DNA from: Ectobius pallidus
Lineage: Eukaryota; Arthropoda; Insecta; Blattodea; Ectobiidae
Length of the DNA stretch: 64,000 nucleotides
Assembly: GCA_964059195.1 (NCBI GenBank)
Contig: CAXKWD010000005.1
Location: 145,415,686 to 145,479,685, forward strand
Reading direction: 5' to 3'
Made by a program: the position numbers and the translations under genes. Numbering within the stretch: the stretch's first letter is position 1; each line of letters begins with the position of its first letter. Below are positions 56,050-64,000 of the stretch, piece after piece. A model generated the notes under the pieces. That model had not been told where the DNA came from, ran no database searches, and saw nothing but the letters and a program-made list of their open reading frames with translations.

Positions 56050-58522
56050 TTACAACCTTTGAATACCTAATACATCCAAAAACTTATAATGTTTCACAAC
56101 ACATAAAGCCTTCGTGAATACATCAGCTGGCATCTCAGCTGTAGGCAAATGCTTCACATTTACAATTTTATTTACTACACATTCTCTACAAAAGTGAAAC
56201 TTAATGTCTATGTGTTTTGTACGCTTGTGAAACATTGGATTCATAGTTAGCTTTTGTGCACTCTGATTATCGTTGAACAAATCAATGGTATACAAATTTT
56301 GTGTAATTTCATATAGTAAGTTTCTCAAATAAACAGCTTCTTTACATGCTTCTGTAATAGCCATATATTCGGCCTCACTACTAGACAAGGCTACAGTAGT
56401 TTGTTTTTTAGTTTCCCAAGAAATTACACAACCAGATAAAGTGAAACAATATCCTGTATATGACTTCCTATCTATAACATTTGCACCCCAATCTGCATCT
56501 ACATATCCTTCTAATATTGAATTTCCATCAGCAGTGTACTTCAAACCGTAATGTTTAGTACATTTTAAATATCTCAATAGACGCTTTACATATGCACAAT
56601 GTTCTCTAGAATAGCAATTGTTAAATTGACTCAAAAATCCAACTGCATAAGTAATATCAGGTCTGGTTAGAACTGCTAAGTACATTAGACAACCAATAAC
56701 TTGCTGATATGGGAATTTTCCAACATAGTTTTCCCCTTTAGATACATGCAACTTAGTTTCCATAGGAGTCTGAATGGGTTTGCATTGACTCATGTTAAAT
56801 CTTTGCAACACCTGATCAATATAATCAGACTGGTTCAATGTAATAGTTTTCTCAGACTTATTAACACTTACATTGACACCAAGACACTTTCTGATTTCAC
56901 CTAAATCTTTAAGTTTGAAATGGCTAGCTAATTCATTTTTCAAATATTCTGTTTCTTTACAATCATTTGAAAAAATAAAAAAATCATCCACAAAAAGTGT
57001 AACAACAGTCCTCAAATTATTTCTGACTTTTGTGAACATACATGGTTCTATCTTAGATCTCTTATAACCAATATTTAACAAACATTCATCCACTTTCCTG
57101 TACCATGCTCTCGAAGATTGTTTAAGCCCGTAGATTGCCTTTTTTAATTTAAGTACTTGACCCTCATGGGTCTGCTCGGAAAATCCTTCTGGCAACTGCA
57201 TAAAAATGGTTTCATCAAGAGCACCATTCAGAAAGGCTGTAGTTACATCAAGGTGAGTAATGTCAAATCCTAACTTAACTGACAATGCAAATAGTAACCT
57301 CAATGTAGTATGCCTCACAACAGGAGAAAATGTTTCTGTATAGTCTATACCTTCAACTTGTGAAAAACCTTTAGCAACTAAACGTGCACGGAACCGAACT
57401 TTGTTATCACTATCATATTTTTTACGAAGCACCCACTTACACTGTACAACCCTACCATCTTGTGGACTTTCACATAATTCCCACGCATCATTTTCTTTGA
57501 AACACTGTAGTTCTTCTTGCATGGCCAACATCCACTGTTTCTTTTCTGGTCCGTTTAAAGCATCATGCAGTGTCAAACCTGCCACATCATCATAGGTTTC
57601 AGCGCTTGTGCAAAGATTCGACATACCATATCTCTCTGGTGGTTTCCGTGTTCGTCTGGGTCTGTCCATGAAATCTTCATTTTCACACTGAAGTGTACTC
57701 TCTGAGTCTTCATCATCATAGGAATAATCATTTTCCCTGTTGGAGTTATCTTCAAGACTAGATGTTGATTCAAAACTTGTTACCTCCTGGCCTTGTTGTT
57801 CTGGTTTAACCTCATTTAAATCAAAACTTGTTACCTCCTGGCCTTGTTGTTCTGGTTTAACCTCATCCCCCACTGAAGCAACATTCTGGTCTTGCATTTG
57901 AATCATACATTCAGAATTGATTTCTGGCTCAATAATGACCACATCTCTACTTGTAAACACAGTCCTTGTTTCTGGATTATAGACTCTGTATCCCTTTATG
58001 TTATCTGGGTATCCTGTAAGAATACATTTCACAGATTTCTTATCCCATTTCTTACGCTTTTGTTTAGCAACATGTACCATGACAGTGCTACCAAATATCC
58101 TAATATGACTGATATCTGGTTTTGTGCCAGTCCATAGTTCATATGGCGTTTTATTATCCAACGCAGCAGCCACAGTTCGATTCTGCAGGTACACTGCCGT
58201 ATTGGTGGCCTCAGCCCAAAACTCTTTTCCCAGGTTTGCATCAAACAGTAGACATCTCGCTTTTTCTACGACTGTGCGATTGAATCTTTCACATAAACCA
58301 TTTTGTTCTGGGGTGTATGGGTTGCTTTTCTGGTGGATAATACCAGCACTGTTTAGGTAATCTTCAAATTCCTTATTGCAATACTCTAAACCATTATCGC
58401 TTCTTATCACTTTTATTGTTCTTTTTGTTTGATTTTCCACCTGTGCTTTGAATATCTTGAAATACTTCAGAGCCTCATTTTTGTGCTTCAGAAAATAAAC
58501 AAATGTTATGCGACTGTAATCA
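56050..58522 (-). CDS. Copia polyprotein, C-terminal part (integrase end, reverse transcriptase, RNase H)
   Basis: An open frame of about 823 Copia-derived codons; its first five codons upstream of 58522 come from the hAT terminal repeat, so there is no genuine start. Residue numbers count from 58536. The integrase catalytic D47 (RSDNG) and E83 (CERFNR) have the 35-residue spacing of retroviral-type integrases. A 17-residue motif with EVKPEQQGQEVTSF is tandemly duplicated at 225-255 in the linker. The RVT_2 reverse transcriptase covers about 350-590, with D430 (LDVTTAFLNG) and the FVDD box at 515-518. RNase H spans about 675-790 with D680, E721 and D756. It ends with the usual ADVFTK block before the stop. 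No internal stops, so before the hAT insertion this copy was probably young. It encodes replication of the element's own RNA in virus-like particles; in its present state it cannot give a full polyprotein. Confidence 0.93.
58515..58522. repeat. Target-site duplication of the hAT insertion, left copy
   Basis: TGTAATCA directly precedes the hAT terminus. The right copy, 63574-63582, reads TAGTAATCA, the same octamer with one extra base. Both are Copia integrase sequence. Confidence 0.8.
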
Positions 58523-58538
58523 CAGTGGCGTACCAAGG
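58523..58538. repeat. hAT left terminal inverted repeat
   Basis: CAGTGGCGTACCAAGG, perfect partner of the right end. Confidence 0.97.
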
Positions 58539-58574
58539 CGGGTGCGGGGGGGGCGGTCCGCCCCGGGTGCCACG

Positions 58575-60266
58575 AGCCATAGGTGGTTAGGGGGTGTCAT
58601 TGTGGCAGAAAGGGGGGAAAACACCCACAAAATCGGTAGTTAGAAAAAATACAAATAATTTGCGGTGGCCTGTCGAAGTGGAAAGTAATCGCTACTTGCA
58701 GTGAAATGTGACTGCGTCTATTATTTGTATCAGAGAGTGCAGCGTGCAGGGTGTCGTGTTGGTATACTGTGCGTATACCTGAGATGATGGAATGGCGGAG
58801 TGGAGTGGGGTATGGTGAGGGTGCGGTGTGGACACGGAGGAAAGAATTCCTCCGTGGGTGTGGAGGGGTGATTAGCTGTGAGTTACCTTGTTGACTCACA
58901 CAGTAACCGCGTCGCGAGTGAAATTTTGTTGTGTACAATTGTCGCCGGAAATTGTTGATCTCAATTGTATGTGGTTAACCAACAGGTAAGATTTGCATTT
59001 CTCTGTTAGTCACATTTTGATTTTAATGCATAGAAGCTATATTATTTTCACTTTAAGTTCAAAGGAGATGTAAACAATCTCTAATGTACCACTCCGCCGC
59101 GGAAAGAAACGGAATGAGGATTTGGTATATTCCAGTGTTCTCAATAGTAATGTATATACTTTTAAAATTATTTCTTTATGACATGCACCATTGTTGAAAA
59201 ATGTTGTAGTTATTTTCGCAAAGATCAATACATCTGTTCAAAATTAGGCTTAATTTAGTATTTAAGAAAGTCATAGACAGTTAACAAAAAAAGAATGAGT
59301 ATAAAAAATTACTCTCATTTTGCAACGTTGTCTGCCCTCTTCGGAGGCGTTTTCTTTTTGAATGTGGTTCACTATTAATTAATTTCTGTTTGTAACCGCC
59401 CCAACCCTATCAGAGCTGTTGGTTACATGCAACTGTTGACGAAATTTTTGTCTTGTTCTAGCACACGACTTTCTTGTCACGTAAGTTTTGTATAGCCGAT
59501 GTAAATAAATAAATGAACGCACATTCAGCAGGTCATACCCATTTCTTAGGAGGGGGCTGTGGCATGATCATTCCATGATGGCGTGCTTGAGCATGCGCAT
59601 AGTCATAAACGCCTACTATTTACATTCTGTTGTAACGGTTTAATTAGTTCACTTTGTTGTTATGCGTCAGGTAAATCTGACCAAATTCATTTTGTTTAAA
59701 AAAACAGATCTACTTCAGAAACGTGTTTTTAAATTTCTCTGCATGAAAATAGCTACAAAAAGGTACGGTTTGAACAGAAAATTGTATTAATTTTATTTAT
59801 TTATTTATTTTGTTAAGAGCATACTAAGCAGCAAAAGTTACAATTCGTCCACCAGCCAGTGAGGCGCTCTCTTATCGCGTGGCTTTGTTTACAACTACTT
59901 TGAACTTAAAGTGAAATTAGTATAGATACTGCCTAGCGCAACCAACTTTGAATCCATTCTTTCAATCAGTTTGTGCGCGCATTGACAAGATCATAGGATG
60001 AATACCTTACTTTATCTGGCACTGTTATATATTCGTTTTCAGTAGAAAAATGGCTTTCTAACATTTTTGAATTTTTTTTAGTGATTAAAATTTAAAAAGT
60101 AAAAATATCAATGAGAAATGGTTGAGGCCATTTTAATTTTTTTTTGCCAAATCATTTCTCAAAAGGTTCAAAATGCAAAATTTTAACATCTTACAACAGT
60201 TGTGAAAATTCTCTCCATTCACCATCTTCGACGCCATAATTCATATTTTTTATTTCAGACACGGCC
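58575..60266 (+). other. hAT 5' leader: probable non-coding exon and 1.27-kb intron
   Basis: There is no long frame between the left end and the transposase start. CAACAG-GTAAGA at 58981-58991 is an excellent splice donor, and TTTTTTATTTCAG ending at 60258 is an excellent acceptor eight bases before the ATG. I infer a 5' untranslated exon, an intron of about 58986-60258, and translation from the next exon. The short frames here (58597-58938, 59037-59228) are not needed to explain anything. Confidence 0.55.
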
Positions 60267-63119
60267 ATGAAGCGAAATCGACCAAGTGGTGCTCAACAGA
60301 GAAAAAAACAGAAGATAAAGCTTTTACAGGATGCTTCATTGGCCAGCTACATGTTAAAATATATTAAACCTTCGTCTTCTACGTTGAATCTTCAAAACAC
60401 TTCAGAATCTAATGACGAGGATGTGGCGAAAACTACTTCTACTTCTGATTCTGTACATATGTCCGACACTGTAGATGGTAAGTCCCAACAGGCGAAAGAA
60501 ATTCCAATGGCCATGATTGAAAACGAAGAAGAAAATAATAATCTGGTTGACATCGTATCAAGTAGGATTGGCGAAAGAGAGGAAGATAAAAGGAAAGTAG
60601 AAGAAAATGAAAAAGAAGCAGAAGGCTGTGACGCATCAAAAGAAATTGAAAACTTCATGTTTGAAAACGAAGAAGGAAGTAATAATCTAGATGACATCAT
60701 ATCAAACGAGTTAGGCGAAAGAGAAGAAGATGACAGAAAAGTTGAAGAAAATGAGAAAGAAGCAGAAGGGTATGATGCATCGAAAGGAAGAGGGGATAAA
60801 GATCAAGAAGCTGCAGAAGCCTTAATAAATGAAGAAAGACATTATGACAGTAGTACTAGTTCATATACTGATATCTCTGATTGGCCTCTCCCTGTTCCCG
60901 ATAAACTAAAAATTGATATAATGAAAAGAGGGAGTGGAGAGTTTCAAAACCTAAATGGCCCATTTGTTCCTTATGAAAGACCAGGAGACAAGATTAAAGG
61001 CACAAACCGACAATTCACTCCAGATTGGTTCTATATAAATCAACCAAATGGCGAAAAAATTCTAAGGACCTGGATGGCATATTCGACTAAGAAACAAAGT
61101 TTGTACTGCATTTGTTGCAGATTATTTGCTACAAATGAAAGTTTGACTAACACATCAAAATTTGTTACTGGCTTTAAAGTATGGTGGAAACTTAACCCAA
61201 AGGTTCGCAATCATGAACTCTCGGAACAACATGACGCTTGTTACAAGAAGTGGAAAACTTTACAGTTACATCTAAATGCCAATAAAACGATAGATCAAGC
61301 CAACCAGACAGTTGCTGAAAATGAAAAAAGAAAATGGAGAGACATTCTAAAGAGACTCTTACACGTCACTTTGTTTTTAGCTAAACAAAATCTTCCATTT
61401 CGCGGCCATAGAGAAGATGTTTTGTCAGAAAACAGAGGGAATTTTCTACAGCTCATTGAACTGTTATCAAATTATGATCCTGTACTAAAAGAACACTTGA
61501 TCAAGCTAGAACTGTCTAGTCAGTCAAAGTCTCACAAGATATTAACAAGCTATTTGTCCCCTAAAATACAAAATGAGTTTATTTTACTTCTAGGAGGTAT
61601 CGTTAGAGAAAAGATTTTGTCTGACATTAAAAAGGTCAAGTACTTCAGCATCATCTTTGACAGCACACCCGACGTCTCACATGTAGATCAAATGAGTGAA
61701 GTAATTCGTTACGTTCAAATAGAAAACAAAAAAGTAGAAGTGAAGGAATCATTTTTAAGCTTCTTTCAACTAACTGGGAAGAAAGCTATTGACATTACAG
61801 AAGATATTTTGAAGCTTATGAAGCGTGATGGTCTTGATCTGACGATGTGCCGAGGACAGGGATACGACAATGCCTCTACAATGGCGGGTGTACATTCAGG
61901 AGTTCAAGCTCGGATTTCTGAACTTAACCCTAAAGCTTTGTTTGTACCGTGTGCTAACCACTCTCTAAATCTTTGTGGAGTGCACTCTTTTGCAACAGTT
62001 TCTTCATGTGTAACATTTTTTGGCACCTTAGAGAGTCTGTACGTCTTTTTCTCAGCATCAACTCACAGATGGGATATCCTTACAGCAAACGTTGAGGTAA
62101 CGGTCAAGCGGCTAGCAGAAACTAGATGGAGTGCTCACTATGAAGCTGTCAAACCCGTGTTTAAATGCTTTAAGAAGATTGTTCATGTCATCGAGGAACT
62201 CTGTGATCCAGCAGAAACGATTGAAACTAGAGGAGGAGCTCAAAACCTATTGCCTGCAGTATGTGATTTCTCGTTTTTGTGCTATTTATGTTTGTGGAAT
62301 AGTGTTTTAGAAGAAGTTAACCACGCCCAAAAGTACTTGCAGGCTCTCGGAATCAGCTTCGAGAAGTGTGTCATCAAGATGAGAAGTCTGAAGATCTATT
62401 TAAAGGACAGTAGAAATGAACTTGTGGAAAAAGCAATAACGTTTTCGAAAGACTTGTGCAGAGAGATGGATATTCCTTTACTCAAACGAAGAAATGTCCG
62501 AAAGCAGAGATTAATGCCAGGAGAACAGGCAGCAGATGAGCCGCTGACTTTGGAACAAGAACTTAAAAGGTCAATGCTGGAGTGTATCGACAGGTTTCAT
62601 CGAGAAATCGACTCACGTTGCAAAGGAATGGAAACCATATCACTTCGGTTTTCGGTCTTAGATCCTGACAATCTGATCAAAACGGCAGAATCTGAACTCC
62701 CGAGACTTGTAAAACATCTAGTTGAAAAGTATGATGAGATTTCTCAAGAGGACATGGTCAAAGAAATCCTACGTTTGAGAAGGTTTCTTCAGGCAGCCAA
62801 CGTTCCTAAAGAAGAGTCTCTGAATTGGAGTTCTTTAAAACTGTTGGAGTTTACAGTGCATCATGAACTTACAGACTCTCTCCCAAATCTCACTTTAGCG
62901 ATAAGGTTTTTTTTGACGTTATGTGTATCAGTAGCATCTTGTGAAAGGAGTTTTTCGAAACTCAAACTGATAAAAAACTACCTGAGATCAACAATGAGCC
63001 AAGCACGTCTATCTAACTTAGCTATTTTATCCATTGAAAACAGTATCGCTCAAGAAATAGATTTTGATGAGGCTATTTCCAAATTTGCAGAAACCAAAGT
63101 TAGAAAAAAGAAGTTTTAA
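60267..63119 (+). CDS. hAT transposase with TTF-type zinc finger (ZMYM/ZNF862-like group)
   Basis: A 950-residue protein with no stops or shifts. The N-terminus is basic (KRNRPSGAQQRKKQK) and probably nuclear-targeting. Residues 83-173 hold two acidic copies of an ENEE...GEREED.RKVEENEKEAEG repeat. A TTF-type zinc finger follows at about 245-325 (W254, W269, C281, C283/C284, H316, H322). The RNase H-like catalytic core covers about 440-640: SIIFDSTPD with D465, GQGYDNASTMAG with D534, the CANHSLNLC block at 562-570, and ETRWSAH at 618-624. The hATC dimerisation region is near 885-930 (SCERSFSKLKLIKNYLRSTM). The protein should bind the element's ends and excise and reinsert it by the hAT cut-and-paste mechanism in the nucleus. 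The ATG follows a plausible splice acceptor, and length and domain order are complete for the group. A host-domesticated gene is unlikely because TIRs and target duplication are intact. Confidence 0.94.
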   Translation: MKRNRPSGAQQRKKQKIKLLQDASLASYMLKYIKPSSSTLNLQNTSESNDEDVAKTTSTSDSVHMSDTVDGKSQQAKEIPMAMIENEEENNNLVDIVSSRIGEREEDKRKVEENEKEAEGCDASKEIENFMFENEEGSNNLDDIISNELGEREEDDRKVEENEKEAEGYDASKGRGDKDQEAAEALINEERHYDSSTSSYTDISDWPLPVPDKLKIDIMKRGSGEFQNLNGPFVPYERPGDKIKGTNRQFTPDWFYINQPNGEKILRTWMAYSTKKQSLYCICCRLFATNESLTNTSKFVTGFKVWWKLNPKVRNHELSEQHDACYKKWKTLQLHLNANKTIDQANQTVAENEKRKWRDILKRLLHVTLFLAKQNLPFRGHREDVLSENRGNFLQLIELLSNYDPVLKEHLIKLELSSQSKSHKILTSYLSPKIQNEFILLLGGIVREKILSDIKKVKYFSIIFDSTPDVSHVDQMSEVIRYVQIENKKVEVKESFLSFFQLTGKKAIDITEDILKLMKRDGLDLTMCRGQGYDNASTMAGVHSGVQARISELNPKALFVPCANHSLNLCGVHSFATVSSCVTFFGTLESLYVFFSASTHRWDILTANVEVTVKRLAETRWSAHYEAVKPVFKCFKKIVHVIEELCDPAETIETRGGAQNLLPAVCDFSFLCYLCLWNSVLEEVNHAQKYLQALGISFEKCVIKMRSLKIYLKDSRNELVEKAITFSKDLCREMDIPLLKRRNVRKQRLMPGEQAADEPLTLEQELKRSMLECIDRFHREIDSRCKGMETISLRFSVLDPDNLIKTAESELPRLVKHLVEKYDEISQEDMVKEILRLRRFLQAANVPKEESLNWSSLKLLEFTVHHELTDSLPNLTLAIRFFLTLCVSVASCERSFSKLKLIKNYLRSTMSQARLSNLAILSIENSIAQEIDFDEAISKFAETKVRKKKF

Positions 63120-63557
63120 GCTAAACAATGAAAAAGTGAAAGTTACCAGGTTGGTAGTACTGCAACTATTAAAAACTACACTATTAAAAACTACACTATT
63201 AAAAATGAAATCAAAATCAAAATGTTTAAATGCAAATTAATTTGTTTGCTGTATATTAAACCTGTAAAAAAAATAATGTTCCTTTTTTCATCCACTAATC
63301 TTGTTCAAACAGCTACAGTAGACTAGAACTGAATAGCCTGTTCATTTTTAGTTTATTTAAAATTTAAAATCAAACAATCTGGAATAGACATTTTATTTAT
63401 TAATGAATTATAACACCCAACACCGTTTTTAACAGTGACAAGTCAATTTATTTCGCGGGAGAAATTTGGACTAAGCTTATATTTTCACTGGAAAATATAC
63501 TCAAAATTCATTTCTGAGGGGGTGACAAGATAATATCCCGCCCCGGGTGCCACAAGA
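63120..63557 (+). other. hAT 3' untranslated region and right subterminal region
   Basis: Non-coding, with a short tandem ACTACACTATTAAAA at 63176-63204 and several ATTAAA/AATAAT words that could serve as polyadenylation signals. The subterminal CCGCCCCGGGTGCCAC lies at 63539. Confidence 0.6.
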
Positions 63558-63573
63558 CCTTGGTACGCCACTG
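63558..63573. repeat. hAT right terminal inverted repeat
   Basis: CCTTGGTACGCCACTG, exact reverse complement of the left end. Confidence 0.97.
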
Positions 63574-64000
63574 TAGTAATCATCGACAAATAACAAGAAA
63601 TACCTTGCTCCTCCTATCGATGTAGTCTCCATAGGGCCACAAATGTCTGTGTGCACTAAATCTAGCAAGTTGCTGCTTCTCTGACCACTGCCTTTAAATG
63701 GTAAGCGACACTGTTTACCTTCACAACATGTTGTACAAGAAGCCTTGCTTATTTCTACTTTTTCATCAAATGACATTCCCAAGACAGCATTTTTCATTTT
63801 ATTCAAGTATTCCTTGTTGACATGTCCTAATCTGCGATGCCATGTTACTCCTGACACAGCTGATGCAGCCAAATACTCCTGGGATACCAAGTTTACTTTG
63901 TATACCCCATTGACCAATACTGCTGTAGCGACTAACTGTTGCTTTTTATTGTAAACACAACAGCTTTTATCTGTGAAAGACACACTGTTTCCTTTTTTTA
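63574..64000 (-). CDS. Copia polyprotein, upstream part (GAG-pre-integrase and start of integrase), cut by the window edge
   Basis: The frame is open from the right edge of the window, so the true start lies outside; the GTG at 63981-63983 is not a start, since KKGNSVSFT-like sequence precedes it in frame. Counting from 63983, the HHCC zinc finger of the integrase is visible: WHRRLGHV (H49, H54) and CTTCCEGKQC (C83, C86). LVHTDICGP supplies the first catalytic aspartate D113, followed by FLLFVDDY. The hAT insertion then separates this aspartate from the other two catalytic residues at 56.0-58.5 kb. The frame runs on into hAT sequence and stops at 63501. Confidence 0.93.

Larger units (their letters stand above)
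56011..58522 (-). mobile_element. Ty1/Copia retrotransposon, downstream part
   Basis: This is the part of the Copia element beyond the hAT insertion: end of integrase, reverse transcriptase, RNase H and polypurine tract. The upstream part is at 63574-64000 and continues past the window. The two Copia parts would be contiguous if the hAT element and one copy of its target duplication were removed. Confidence 0.92.
58523..63573 (+). mobile_element. Complete hAT transposon nested in the Copia element
   Basis: 5,051 bp long, with perfect 16-bp terminal inverted repeats CAGTGGCGTACCAAGG at 58523-58538 and 63558-63573. Just inside both ends lies CCGCCCCGGGTGCCAC (58559-58574 and 63539-63554), in the same orientation at both ends. 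It contains one uninterrupted transposase gene. CAGTGGCGTA termini with an 8-bp duplication are typical of hAT elements whose transposases carry TTF-type zinc fingers. Intact ends plus intact gene suggest recent activity. Confidence 0.95.

Noticed and set aside
60392..60700. Serine-rich minus-strand frame within the hAT gene
   Set aside because: Shadow of the acidic Glu/Asp-rich transposase N-terminus.

Overview
This is a 64 kb piece of an animal nuclear genome, almost certainly an arthropod and most likely a hemimetabolous insect. It is AT-rich, full of long ATT/TAA microsatellites, scattered with the AGGCCTA-type words common in such genomes, and carries tRNA-headed SINEs, RTE/Jockey/CR1-like LINE tails, mariner, hAT, pogo-type and Copia elements. 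A blattodean (cockroach or termite) is a guess from sequence texture only. I find no convincing host protein-coding gene, rRNA or functional tRNA. The window reads as a transposon graveyard plus two large, well-preserved elements at the right end.

Right end (about 55.4-64.0 kb): a Ty1/Copia retrotransposon lies on the minus strand. From the right edge inward it shows GAG-pre-integrase, the first part of the integrase, then after an interruption the rest of the integrase, reverse transcriptase, RNase H, a polypurine tract and a 3' LTR. Its integrase is split by a complete 5,051-bp hAT transposon (58523-63573) with 16-bp perfect terminal inverted repeats, a target-site duplication and an uninterrupted 950-aa transposase on the plus strand, probably preceded by a non-coding 5' exon and an intron. 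The hAT copy is therefore younger than the Copia copy and looks potentially intact.

Rest of the window: (i) four mariner-derived loci (3.4, 29.7, 46.5 and 55.4 kb), all built as inverted duplications of the transposase 3' half; they form two families, and within each family the two copies share the same internal breakpoint, so they look like propagated palindromic elements rather than chance rearrangements. (ii) Several SINE families with tRNA-like heads, three insertions having recognisable target-site duplications (15.2, 38.3 and 48.9 kb). (iii) A dispersed element with an internal tandem array of about 145-171 bp units, present at 30.7 kb (3 units) and 37.7 kb (5 units, one split by a SINE). 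(iv) Inverted-repeat (MITE-like) elements at 2.2, 5.1, 7.7, 10.9, 28.0, 50.1, 51.9 and 53.6 kb, two of them carrying tRNA-like modules. (v) LINE 3' fragments at 8.5, 25.9, 26.2 (nested), 35.6, 41.6 and 47.3 kb. (vi) A Tc3/mariner-like transposase relic at 13.8 kb, a 64-bp perfect palindrome at 25.6 kb and several tandem repeats.

Nothing forms an operon or pathway; the biology is the interplay of elements: autonomous hAT and Copia copies, non-autonomous palindromes and MITEs that depend on such transposases, and SINEs that depend on LINE machinery. The hairpin-forming mariner copies could, if transcribed, yield double-stranded RNA against mariner transposase; that is inference.
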